Positions 47,929 to 60,245 of a DNA stretch of 64,000 nucleotides are shown here, one piece after another. This DNA is from Rotaria sp. Silwood1 (Eukaryota; Rotifera; Eurotatoria; Philodinida; Philodinidae): contig CAJNOP010000003.1 of assembly GCA_905250075.1 (NCBI GenBank), positions 1,562,395-1,626,394 of the forward strand. The letters are read 5' to 3'. Under the pieces are notes generated by a model. That model saw nothing but the letters and a program-made list of their open reading frames with translations, did not search any database and was not told the DNA's origin. The translations under genes were made by a program, and so were the position numbers. Position 1 is the stretch's first letter. Every line of letters starts with the position of its first letter.

Positions 47929-50224
47929 ATGGCTTCTAATACAGAACCATTATCAAATCCAACAAGATCAGGAGGAACTTCGACTCAAAATTATTATGAT
48001 ATACTTGGAATAACACCACAAGCAACTGATGAAGAAATAAAACGTGCTTATAGAAAAGCAGCTTTACGTTTGCGTTAGTTTGTTTTTTTTCTTTGTTTGA
48101 TTCGTCTATGATTGTGATTTAAACTTTTGATATATAGATCCAGATAAAAATCCTGATCCTGAAGCAGCTACTCAATTTCAAGTAGTTGATAAAGCATATA
48201 AAGTTCTTATTGATCCAAAATTAAGATCAACTTATGACCAATTCGGAGCACGAGGTATACAAATTTTTCTTGTAAATACAATCATTGACGTAAAAAGAAA
48301 ATATTATTGTTTTACCTTGATAGTTTTTCGTAAGATCTAAGGAAAAGAGTTTTACTGCAGATCTTCGACTTTAATTTAGCTTGAATTCACTGACAACTGT
48401 AACTTTTCATTTATTCAGTTAAACAATATTCTATTGTTGGCTTATTTTAAAATCATTTACAATGGAAGTCTTCCAAAAGATATTAGCTTGTTGCTGTAAA
48501 GATCCTGATCTTTCACGATACTTTTTTAAATGCATACCGGAATAACAGAAAAACTAATTTTCAAATTTGAACTTGAAACTTTGCATAGAGACAAACAGTA
48601 CTTATAATGATTTTGTTTTTGTGAAAGTTTCAAATCTTGTAGCTGTTTCTATTCTAAGATAAAACTATGGTAATAGCATGTTTTTTTTATGCCGCTCATA
48701 TAAATAGACAGATTTAATGTTCTTATTCTAAAAGAGAAACAAATTAAAAAGATCTGAAAGTTTCACAATAAAATATTCTCGTTAATACATGTCTCTTATA
48801 CAAAGTTTCAAATTGGAATTCGAAAATTAATTTTTCTATTACTACGGCATTCATTTACAAAACGCCTTGGGACTTTAGTATATTTGCAATAATAAACTAA
48901 AGGCAAGAAATGTTTTCCAGATATTCATAGTTCATTTTGGCCTACATAGTTCACATAGTCTCGACTCAAAATTGATTTATCAGTTGAAAAACTTTCTTCG
49001 TGAATCCGGCCAGGTTCAATTTCTTATATTTAATAAGTAGTTGAAATTATAGATTTTAAAATTTATTTGAGAGCTTAACAAACTATTTCTGTCAGATAAA
49101 TAGATACTGAACAGAACCTTTTTTTTGTTCATTTCTATACGTTTTCCTCAAGAACATATTTTCGACAATAGTTAATGAAAATTAACTATCGTTTTGTAAG
49201 ATCATTTTAATGAGGCCAGAAAAATTGAATTAATCATTGTCTAACAAGATATTTTTGACAAATTCATTTCACAATTAGAATTTTATTGCGTGAGTGTTTC
49301 TCTTTCTTTTTTCTTGTCTTATTTTATTTATGACTGTATGACAAATATCAAACATACACTATCTAAAAGAAGAGAAAACCTTCTATTCATGAATAAAATA
49401 GATTTGCTTCGAAATGTACTTGTTGATGAGATATAGAAACCAACATTTTGCATCGTTTTTTTTGAATTTCACGAAAAGTGTAGACTTTTTAACGATACTT
49501 TTCGTCTCTGTTGCATCGTTTTGTTTATGAACTTGTTATAATAATAAGTTATATACGATTCGAAAGAACAGAAGAAGCTCTAATTTTTTGGTAAAACAAG
49601 TTTTCTTCTAGCACTTTTCTATCAAAAAGAAATAGGTATTAGCATTTTATATTATTACTTCAACATTGTATGTTAAACAACTAAATGTATTAATAAATAA
49701 TAAAAATTATATATTACTTATTTTTATAGCTGCCGATGCAATGCGTCGTATGAATGATGGTAAGAATTTTAAATTTAAATTTTATTTATTAAATTATTTA
49801 TTTTAGAATATTCCGAAGCATTAGCTCGAATGCCAAGATGGAAAAAAATTCTTTTTGGATTTTTATGTATTAGTACATGTTGTTGTTTCGGTGGTTGTTG
49901 TTGCTGTCTCTGCGGTTGTGGTTGTTGTTGCAATTTTTGTTGCAATCATTGTTGTGGTAAATATAAACGTGACGAAGATGTATTTTCACCATTTCAAGTA
50001 AGTTTATTTACTTTTAAAAAATTAAATAAAAAGAAATCGTTTTGTTTTAATAGGAAGATGAAGATATTCCTGGTATTCACACTCAAGCAAATAATAATGG
50101 AACATCACCAACAGTTATATTAACTAGTCCACAAGAAACAGATCCAGTACTTGGTTCAACTAGTGAACATATATCTATACCCATTGCTCCTTCATATGAA
50201 TCAACATCAGTAACTAATCAATAG
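47929..50224 (+). CDS. DNAJC5: Cysteine-string protein (DnaJ homologue subfamily C member 5)
   Basis: Five exons, consistent phases: 47929-48073, 48138-48254, 49730-49759, 49807-49997, 50054-50224 (217 aa; human 198). A co-chaperone of Hsc70 on synaptic and secretory vesicles. The J domain starts at [20 protein letters not shown]; the HPD motif is split by the first intron ([11 protein letters not shown]). A linker with ADAMRRMND and [18 protein letters not shown] follows, then the palmitoylated cysteine string ([20 protein letters not shown]). The C-terminal tail is Ser/Thr/Pro-rich. The second intron is 1475 bp and carries a fold-back element; the other introns are 47-64 nt. Complete. Confidence 0.95.
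48480..48890. repeat. Imperfect palindrome in DNAJC5 intron 2
   Basis: Left arm AACTAATTTTCAAATTTGAA then CTTGAAACTTTGCATAGAGAC pairs with the inverse of the right arm (TTAATTTTCGAATTCCAA, TTTGAAACTTTGTATAAGAGAC); GTGAAAGTTTCAAATCTTG pairs with GTGAAACTTTCAGATCTTT. Centre is near 48690. Same structural class as the palindromes at 14925, 44998 and 51577 but a different sequence. Confidence 0.75.
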
Positions 50225-50470
50225 TGGCAATAAATATGGTATTACTCTCGCTTTTTGAAAATATATATCATTCCGATTTACTTAAATAATTACTCTCACA
50301 TTTTTTTGGCTTATTGTAAAATGGTATTACATTTTGTTTCCTTGATCGCTTTCTTTTTTCTCGTTCTATTGTCATCACTAAACTTAATTGGTTTGTTAGT
50401 TTTATTTTATATAAAAAAAATCGTGCATTATTGTTTTTTTTTTTTTAATTTCTGGTTTTTTTTAATCGCG

Positions 50471-52960
50471 CTAATCATGATGATGATGGTGATGATGATG
50501 ACGATCACGATGACGATAAGGATTTCGTGAACTAGGTCTTTCAACCGGTTGTTCCACGTCAACTAATGTTGGACAGGCAAACCAACCTGTTTGCATCGGT
50601 TCATTTAATGTTTGCATTGAATTTAATCGTTCACTCCAAACATAGACACGTCCAATATTTGTAAAAAAATGATGTAAATTTCCATAACTAAATGCGCTTT
50701 TAACTGTACCAGTGAAACGTGGAAATTCCTCACTTAAACTTCGTTCATTAGATTGTTGATAACTATTATCTAATTCAAATAAACGTATTGTTTTTGATGT
50801 AATTAAATGAATTGCACCATGATAATAAATAGCACCAACAATAGAGTTTTGTAAATTTCTTGGAAGAGTTTGTTCCTTTTGAAATCTGATATGATTTTCA
50901 TAATCAATATCATAACGATAAACATATTTATCAGTAAAAAATACTATTTCATTTTTTCGACTATCATATACACCTGCTTTTAGTTTATTTGGTAAATTTG
51001 GATAAATATCTTCGAGTATTGGTCGATTTTCCCATGTATGTTCATTAGGTAAATAACGCCAAAGTATACCGGCATTGAATGTATGAAATGTGCCATCAGG
51101 ATGACTGAAAGCAGCATCAAAAAAGAGACGACAACGAGTATGTGTTTTTCCAGGAGCCATTGTAACAGGACTTTTCGTAGTAATAGGACCTCTTCTCGTT
51201 GATGTTGTTGTTGATCTTGTACTTTGTGTTGTTGATCTTGTACTTGCTGTTACATATGTTTGTTTTTTACCATATAGAGATTGAATTGCATCACGATCAG
51301 GTCGTGGAAGAATGTTTGATTTTGACATTGATTGATAAGACGGATACATAATGGATTGCTCATTGTATACATGATCTAAGCCAAGTGCATGACCAATTTC
51401 ATGAACGGCAACCAAATATAAATTTATATGTTCATTATTGAAACTATAAGAATAGAAATGAATTATATTTCGTTTATCAGAACATAGGATAACTAAAATA
51501 ATAGCTAGTACTCATATAAGGTTTCGTACTGTGAACCGTAATTGACCAGGAATCCTCTCCAAGTGTCAAATTGCTTTACAAACGAGACGATGCTTATTTG
51601 ATGAGTACTAGTGAATAATAGAATAGCCTAGAATTGTTTGATTTCCTAGGTCTTCGTTCGTGAGGTATCAACGGTTTATTGGATTTTTCAACACGAAGTT
51701 GTGTTTCTCCGTAGATCATCTGAAATATCACTTTCAAGTTCAAATTTTGCATGAGCAAAATTCTTAATGAGATTAGTCGATTATTTAAGTTTTAAATATT
51801 CTATTTTTTTTTCTTTCTGAAGATGTAAATATTTGAATAGAATGTGTTTTTACACATGAGAGAATCTCGAATATTCAATATCTCAGGATTGAAGATACTA
51901 CTAGAAAAACTACAACTTGCTCAATGAACTAATCTCATTGAGAAATTTGTTCATGTAAAGTTTGAAGTCGAAAGTCAAGTTTTCACGTGAGCTAATGTTA
52001 CCGCAGCTTTTTTGTTGAAAAATTCAGTAAAATTTCGATATCTCAAGAACAAGAATTCAAGAAACCAAATCATTCTACACTTCGCGATTAGTCACTAGTG
52101 CTCGTCAAATAAACATCGTCTCGGTGAAAAAGTAATTTGGCATCTGGAGAGTTTTGCTTGTAAGAAAAATGAAAAACTCTTACCCTACTCGGCACATATC
52201 TAACTCATAGTATTTTTCAATAATATAATGAAGAAATCAATATAATATTACTAGGTAATAGATAATGCATCTCAAGACTATCTCATCACAGATCAAGTTT
52301 CAACATATAGATGATACCTCGCGAAAAATGAAATCCTTCTAACCTTTCCGTCCATGGTTCATCTTTATCAAAATGTATTCGACCATCTTCGGGAAAAAAT
52401 GCATGTGCCAATGTTCCACCAGCTCCATCGAATGGATACCGATCTGTATGTTGTTCACGTTGAAAATCGATAACAAAGTCTGCTTTACATGTTGAACAAG
52501 CAGGTTCAATATTTAATGGAACATGGTCAACCCAAGCTTGAAAGGCTTCACGTATTATATTTGTTGTTTGTGTTTTACTTAATTGTGTTGGATAACCATC
52601 TATTGAATATGTTAATGATGAACGTGACCATTTATTTAATCCTAATGGAGATGCAGCATTCATTTCAGCTACTGATTTATCTATATTTCCACAACGTGGT
52701 CGATTCATATGTTCTTTAGTTGCGTCGTCTAATTTTCCAGTTCTTTTTAAACCAAAACGTTTTTGATACTCTTGTAATAAAGTTGTAATACTTAAACTAC
52801 ATTGAACATTTGAATTTAAACAAGGATTGTAACCATATTTATTAAGCCAAGATACTGCATCTTGTTGAGATACAACTGGTTTAGAAGGCTTTTTTGAACA
52901 TAATGATATATCAATAACGATAATGAAAAGTAAAAGAGTAATGGTCACAATGTGCTTCAT
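50471..52960 (-). CDS. Secreted matrix metalloproteinase with His-rich tail
   Basis: Two exons: 52960-52344 and 51443-50471 (529 aa). Signal peptide HIVTITLLLFIIVIDISLC. The propeptide has peptidoglycan-binding-like repeats and a cysteine switch PRCGNID that blocks the active-site zinc. The catalytic domain includes YPFDGAGGTLAHAFFPEDG and the zinc motif HEIGHALGLDH, followed by the Met-turn (SIMYPSY). A Ser/Thr-Arg hinge (STRSTTQSTRSTTTSTRR) leads to a hemopexin-like domain. The last residues are HRDRHHHHHHHHD, a natural histidine run not typical of the family. No furin site or membrane anchor was noticed. The 900-bp intron, which lies just before the zinc motif, is largely a fold-back element. 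An upstream GTG in frame is ignored; ATG at 52960 directly precedes the signal peptide. Confidence 0.93.
51577..52132. repeat. Imperfect palindrome in the metalloproteinase intron
   Basis: Ends: left GAGACGATGCTTATTTGATG, right end inverse GAGACGATGTTTATTTGACG. Inner pairs: GGATTTTTCAACACGAAG / GAATTTTTCAACAAAAAAG, CTTAATGAGATTAGTCGATT / CTCAATGAGATTAGTTCATT, TCAAATTTTGCATGAGCAAA / TCAAACTTTACATGAACAAA. Centre near 51855. About 555 bp with well-preserved ends, so the unit boundaries are clear here. No coding capacity. Confidence 0.85.
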
Positions 52961-53153
52961 TGTATCGATGGTAGATGTTTTGCATGTAAACACTATTTTT
53001 TTTGTTGTTTTATTTATACCAATTTAATATTCTTATCTTGAATAGTTAATTGAAAAAAAAAAACAAAAGTCCTATCAAATTTCATGTTGATTCATCATAG
53101 ATAATAGATTATTCACGTATTGTTGTTGTTGTAGATGTTTGGAACTACACCAA

Positions 53154-56100
53154 ATGGATCATCGATTCAAAGTAGATGAAAAAAATTTTATTGAAATTAA
53201 TATTTTTTTTTTTGAATTTTTTGAATTAGTCGATTGTAAAAAAAGATTATTTGATGAAGATGATTTAATCGAACAAGATAAAGAAATTATTGAAATTAAA
53301 CAAAGGAATTCCGTTAAGAAACAAAAAATAATATGTATGTACACTCTTAAAAAGAAAGGTTTTCTCCAAAACCAATTTCGGTCGGTTTCGAAGAAAAAGC
53401 TTTTTTCTTAGGTTATAAATGATTTCCATAAGAGCATGTCTCAAAATGAGTTTTTGTTTTTCTTATTTCTTAGCAACGCGTTATCATTCTCAAATACCAA
53501 ATCAACCATTTGTAGTATTAACAAGTCATCATAATGAACGATATTATTTATTAGTACGTGATGATGATGATGATTGTTTCAAAGTAATAATGAAAAGACT
53601 GTGTTTGTTTTTTTTACAATTTTGTTTTTGAATAATAATTTAAATTAGTTTTCATCAAATAATGGTAATAAAACAAGTCTACTTAAAGTATCAGTTGATG
53701 AAATGATTGAAAAAAGTGTTCGTCGAGTAAGATTAAAAAAAATAGTTTTCGCTAAATAAATGAAAAATTTAATTTTCAATTAGGAATTAGACGAACTTAC
53801 AAAATCAATAAATAATCCATCAACAACTATCATAGAAAATGAGTAATATAAAATTTTGTTTTGTTTTTAAATAAGAATTCAATTTCTATTTTAATTTTAA
53901 GAGATGAATCAACTTTGTCAATTGTTGATGAATATACAGATGAATTATGGGTTGAGAAATTTGCACCACGTGCTTTTTGTGATTTACTTAGTGATATAGT
54001 TGGTTAAAATAACTTTGGTATTAATTGAATGTTTAATTTTTATTTCATTCATATAGGGTATTAATCGAACATTATTAGAATGGCTGAATCTTTGGCAATA
54101 TTGCACGTCATCAACAAATAACATCAAATGAATCGAATAAAGATAAACATAATTTTACGGGAGCGATGAATAAAAAAACTTATCCATCAGATATTCAATT
54201 TGAATTAGATCCTTATAAACGACCACAACAGAAAATTGCTTTACTTTGTGGTTCACCAGGAGCTGGAGTTTGTCATTTATTTTATTCTAAAAAAAGAACA
54301 TATATATATTTTTTTTTTGTCTATTAGAAAACAACTCTTGCACATGTTGTGGCTCGACATGCAGGATATAATGTTATTGAAATGAATGCAAGGTGAACAA
54401 CTATAGTTTTTCTTTTATTTAAGTTTTTATCGTTGATATTTTTTTTTCTTTTTTTTTATAAAGTGATGATCGAAGTGTAGAATTATTTCGTACAAGACTT
54501 GAAACAGCAACACAAATGCGAGAACTATTAAGTAAAGATTATAGACCAAATTGTCTTCTAATTGATGAAATTGATGGAGCACCAGCGGTAATTTTATATA
54601 TTTGTATGCAATGTGCGAGATCACTTTAACCGAGAAAATAAATTGGATGAAAAGTTCAGCAAAGTTATAATTATGTCGAATTATAAAATCAATAAAACAT
54701 CTCAAGAAATGATTAGCTATTTTTATTTTCACGAATTTTTCCTTATTTTGTTCTTTTGCTTCTAACTATGTCTATTATAAAACACTAAGATACAAACCAA
54801 AATTTTTTGTCTTATATTTCCTAGTTAGTGCTACGCTTCAAGTAATCTTAGAAGTAAAAAAGCTAATTTTTGTAACGAATGTGAACTTGAACCATTTGGG
54901 GATATTTCCCAAATCCTAAAAACTGAATGTTCACTGTTCGAGTTCGATACATGCCTGTTCTCAAGTGAGAATTTCCCTGCAATCTGTTGGAATGAAGAGT
55001 TCTTACTATCGTTATCAACTCATGGAGCTTTGCACATTGAAATCTAATAAAACTATAGTTATTTATTGAATATCTCGTAGCCTTCAGTACAATTACTTGT
55101 TGACTTAATTACTCGTACACCAGTTGATCAACAACAAGCAAGTAATAAAACAAAGAAAAATAATTCATTTGTCCTTCTTCGACCAGTTATCTGTATTTGT
55201 AATGATTTGTATGTTATTCAATAATTATTTTTCTAATCTTAATTAAGTTTTAATAATATAAATAGATATGTACCAGCTTTAAGACCTCTTCGTCAAATAG
55301 CTCTTATATTGAATTTTCCACGTATTGAACAAACTGTACTTGCTAAACGTTTATTAACAGTAAGTTGTTTTCGTTTTATTATAAACAAAAAAAAAAAACA
55401 AAGATTTTTTGATTTTAATTGATATAGATTTCCGAACAATTGAATATTCAAAGTGATCTAATTACATTGAATAGTCTATGTGCAAAAGCAGCATGTGATA
55501 TTCGATCATGTCTTCATTTTATGCAAGTATGTTTAAATGAATTGAATTGAATTGAATTTGATATAATTTATATAAACTATTTAGTTTGTTGTTACTCAAC
55601 AAAATCGAATAATAACAAAAAAAATGGTTGAAACTACAACCGTACTTGGAGTTAAAGATGCTCAAAAAAGTTTATTTGAAATATGGACTGAAATCTTACA
55701 AGTACCACCATCAAAGAAGTTTGATTAATTCTTTAAAAAAAAAAGCAATATTATATTATAAATATATTTTTTTTTACTGAAATAGAACACAATTAACACT
55801 TCAATTAGATGATCCACTCAAACGTTCAGGCAAAGTACCATTAACAAGGTATATAAAAAAAAAGAACTTATCACTAAACTTTCCTATTCTAAATCAGTAG
55901 TAACCTGTTCCACAACGAGTTATATAAAATTTTCAGTAATAAAAAACACACTAAATGGTTGAATTGTAGAAAAAAAAAACATTTGCTTAAGCCAGCTTCA
56001 AAAATTATCATGAACAATTCAAATGATATCAACATAGTTCTCATATTTAATGTTTATTAACAGTCGAGTCAATTAGTTTAACATGCAATCAAAATGACAC

Positions 56101-58521
56101 TTCTATACGCTAAATGAAACAATATAAAAATCGATCTACTTCTAGTTGTTTGATCGAAAAGATATAACATACGATGTGAAAGTGTTAGCACAAAATATTC
56201 GCTCATTTTTGAAACCACTTAAAGACGGCTGGTTCGAGCCAGAAACAATCAGACTTTGTGTTTCCAAATGAAAAGCTTACGATTCCGACTTCTACTGTGC
56301 CTAAATAATTCCAGTTTTTCGAGCACAGCTTTGCAGATGCTATTAAATTTGTCTTGATCAAGCAATACCTACGTATAAAAAATATTTCTCCAGATTTCAA
56401 TTACTCATGATTGAGAATAATCTCTAGAGATCATTTTCATTTTTCGTCGACGTCTTAGATCATTGTTATTATATACTCTGCAACTGCCATTTTCCCTGGG
56501 AACAGATATTTGAACATCATGAGAGCTTAACTCTAGTCGTATTAGTAGTTCTCAGCATAATAGAAGTCTCCTAAAATTTTTGAATATTTGGGCATTTTAG
56601 AAGCCCCGAAGGCTTCTATTATGATAAGAGTTTTATCATCAGATTGTTTTAAAAGATCCAAAATAGTAGTTGTACAGTCTACACTTTTAGTTTATTTTGT
56701 ATGACCATTCAAACTTATCAAAGATTCTTCCTCTTTTTATAAATTCTATTGAGAAATCTTATTTTGTTTTTTCCTTTAGACGTTTACAATTACTCGATTT
56801 AGTCTCAAGTATAGGTAATTATGATCGGATCTACGATGGTCTATTCGAACATTATCTAACACTTCATTTTCATGATCCTAAATTAACTTCTGTAAGTAAA
56901 ACAAAATACATGTTAAATATCATATTTTAATCATCGATTTCCTTCTTCTTTTCCTTAGATCGATTATGCTAATAGTTGGTTATTATTCTATGATATAATT
57001 AATAAAGAAATGTATACTCAACAAAATTATTCATTTTGGAAATATGCACCTTATGTTGCTCTGGTATTTCATCTTTTATTTATAACACATCGACCTATTC
57101 AAATGAAATATCCTCAAAAACAATTTGAAGTAAAAACAAAAAAGAAGTTGTTTCGATTTTGAATTCATTAAATTGTAAAATTTTAGATGCAAAATAAACT
57201 ACGTACAAATATAACAACAATTGAAACAATGCTAAATGATATACTACCTAATCTTCGTCAATATCTTGATAAAGATATTCTTATTCTCGATATTCTTCCA
57301 TATATGCTTGAAATTCTTCAACCACGTCTTCGACAAGTGAAATATATTGATTTTTCTTTTTTTGTATTTTATCCTATATTTTAAAATCTTTAGACAAATA
57401 TTGCATTATTTACTAATAAAGAAATGCGAGATATAAAAACATTAATCGATGTTATGATTACATTTAATTTATCTTACATTCAACAACGAACTGCAAATGG
57501 TGAAAATGTTCTTGTATTTGAACCGTATGTTTAATTTAAACAAATTTTCTTATAAATCTATTATTTTTTTTTGTGAAACACGATCTGTAATGAGCGTTGA
57601 AATAGTTAGGGTGGAAGTTTGGATCCGTCACTGACCATGATAGATCAGATGCTGAATCGAACCAAGTTTGACTGGTTTAAGTTTGATTTCTGTGACAGAC
57701 ACCCTGATAATCCATCAAAGGTTGTGCATGACGTTATTCGTATTCGATCAACGACTGTATATCAATAACTTCTCGTTCTAATAAATGAACTATTTCGTTT
57801 TTGGATTTCTGCAAGATTAAGTAAAAAGATGATGAAGAATTATGTTCTAAAATAGATAAAATAAAGCGATCTCCCTGAGAGGTAGCAGCAGCAGCTACAT
57901 CGTGTTTCACATTTTAATTCCATATGGATTGCGCTAACAGTTTTTTTTTTAAATCTTATTTAAGACCTGTTGATACAGTTGCTTATTTTTCTGGTACACA
58001 TGAAAAACGTGGTTTATCATTTGGTACACGTCAAATGATATTTAAGGAATTACTTAAAGAACGTGTTAAACGAAATATTCGTCTTAAATCTGATAAACAA
58101 GAAATGTTGGTTTCAGTTAAACGTCCAGTTGATTCAACGCCTAAACCGTTTGTTTCTTTTTTATTTTTTATTTATTGAAAAATAAAATTTTTATTGTACT
58201 AATAGAAAACCATCTCAAATTGATATGATTAAATTACAACCAAAGGTTATCACTCCAAATGAAACTAATGTAAATATTTATTTATAAATGTGAATTATGA
58301 TAATAGATCTTTTTTTTTGTTTATGATCATCTAAGGTTACAAGAGATTTTTTTGCTAAATTTAAACTTGGTTCAAAAAATCAACAAATAACATCAAAATC
58401 ATTCGATCAAGTTGATTCAACTAATAAACCAATTGAACGAAAAGCATTAATTTCATTTGCATACAATGAAGGTTTTTCGGATGCTATACGATGTAAAATT
58501 AAAATTCAAGATCTTCTCTAA
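53154..58521 (+). CDS. CHTF18: Alternative clamp-loader subunit CHTF18
   Basis: Gene of some fifteen or more exons from ATG 53154 to TAA 58521. CHTF18 replaces RFC1 in the CTF18-RFC complex that loads PCNA and supports sister-chromatid cohesion in the nucleus. Visible: DELWVEKFAPRAFCDLLSD and LLEWLNLW before the AAA+ domain, Walker A GSPGAG|KTTLAHVVARHAGY (split by an intron at 54268-54327), EMNASDDRSVELFRTR, Walker B NCLLIDEIDGAP, CICNDLYVPALRPLRQ, the collar (DIRSCLHFMQF, GVKDAQKSLFEIW) and the C-terminal SFAYNEGFSDAIRCKIKIQDLL-type ending, all as in animals. Between LLEWLNLW (about 54100) and the next segment (RHQQITSNESNK) the frame changes by one base without splice sites, so the sequence as given is interrupted there: an extra base, either a sequencing error or a real defect. 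N-terminal exons are the least certain. Confidence 0.85.
57573..57910. repeat. Element with 12-bp inverted ends in a CHTF18 intron
   Basis: Starts GTGAAACACGAT and ends ATCGTGTTTCAC, perfect 12-bp inverse complements. Relative of the element at 42923-43143 in a TBL3 intron. It is 338 bp, has no coding frame and no obvious target duplication. Looks like a MITE. Confidence 0.75.
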
Positions 58522-59829
58522 TTCTTTTCTTTTTTGTTGTCTGTGTTTGTTCTTATATGTAATGAATATTTTTGTGTTCTATTAACATTGGTAGTTAGAT
58601 ATGAGATTTTTTTTTTCTCTGTTTTCTTTTTTATTTCTCGAATAAGAAAGAAACAGAATAGAGAAAGAAAGAAATAAAGAGAAAAAAAAAACGAATAGCA
58701 CACGATATAATCACCGCTGTATTTTGCCTGGATGGAGAATATAAATGAAACGGTATATGCATGAGTTTATTTATACGCTATATAAAGGCAATGACGAGAA
58801 ATCTTCTTTCCCCGACTGATCATTTTGTGATGTCGCAAAGAATATGTATCACATCTGAGCCGATAAAAAAAAATGCCTTGAAGATTTTTTTTTTATCGAA
58901 GGTTTTAGTATGAAGAATAATTTAATGTTGGTTAAACTATTTATTTGTGACAAACATGAATTGAAAAGTCTATGTTTTCATTAGTGATAAAAAAAATTAC
59001 AATATTAAATAAAAAGTAATTTTAGCATTATTATAATTCGAACAATGTATTTAATTTTGCCATTGATTTTTTTTAACTGTTACTCTATGTAATTGAATAA
59101 AATATGTGATAAGAATTTATTCAATAGAAAAAAAATAAAAAAAAAAAACTTAAAGATAATTTCCAAAAAGTAAATAAAATTCATCAAAGCATATACGATT
59201 AGAAAAAAATATTTATAGTCCTTATTTTAAATAAATCGTCATTATATAAACAAATTAAAAAAATATATACTCTTGAATTAATTGAAGTTTTCTATTAACC
59301 TGTAACGAACATCAGTTTGTCACTATTATCAAAATCAATTTTTAAAACTTTTCGTCACTTTAAAATTACCTTCTTTTTTTTATATCAAAGTAAGTATACA
59401 GCTTGAAATTCTTTATCATCCTATATATTTATCCATTGTTTTCATGTATTAGATGCATCAAATAAATAAATGCAATATAACTGAAATCTTTACGAAATGA
59501 TAGAGAATATTATGCTCTATTGGAATATAAAATTATTCAATTCTTTTTCTTTTTCGAAGAAATGACAGAAGCCCCCAAGTACTTTCACAATATATAATTA
59601 CTTATTTATAATTACGATATATTTAGTATACGGACTAAAATTTTTTTTTCGGGCGTATCATAAATGATTCCTTGATTTTATAACCTAGATAATAAAACCG
59701 TTAGAAATTTAAATAATAGACTATACAACTATTGTTTTCTCTCTATTCAACGGTCAAACAATATTGTTGTTTGTTCATTTCCATCTTTGTAATAGAAACG
59801 ATTAATCCTATTTTAATTGCATCGAAATC
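58522..59829. other. Intergenic region, no gene recognised
   Basis: A/T-rich sequence between CHTF18 and the RING gene, with A/G-rich runs near 58640-58695. Nothing gene-like on either strand; only 3' UTR and promoter are expected here. Confidence 0.55.
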
Positions 59830-60206
59830 ATGTCTCAATCATCGATTTATAAACGACGTAATACTAAATGGCAAAAAAAATCATTAATTACATACGATTG
59901 TCCTATTTGTGTAACAACAAATACACGTCAACTTCTTGAATTACCATGTGGTCATAATGTAAAAAACAAAAAGAATAATTTAAAGAAAAAAAAACTTGTT
60001 TTTTTTTTTAAAAATAGTTATGTTTGTCATGTCTTCACATGATATGTGCTCATTCAACATTGGCCTGTCCATTTTGTCGTTGTCGTCTTTCAACATGGCT
60101 TCGTCGTAATCCTGATTATTCGAAATTAATTATTAAACGACAACCAACAACAAAAGCTAAAAAGAAATATATTGTTAAACAACAACAAAAACAACAACAA
60201 CAACAA

Positions 60207-60245
<39 letters not shown>

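Noticed and set aside
53139-53153. Non-ATG start upstream of CHTF18
   Set aside because: ATG at 53154 follows within five codons and is the simpler start.
54600-55080. Possible fold-back in a CHTF18 intron (ATGTGC words near both ends)
   Set aside because: Only the outer dozen bases pair convincingly by eye; too weak to call.
56570-56640. Small hairpin around AGAAGCC and GGCTTCT
   Set aside because: Short stem in an intron without repeat copies or promoter context; likely chance.
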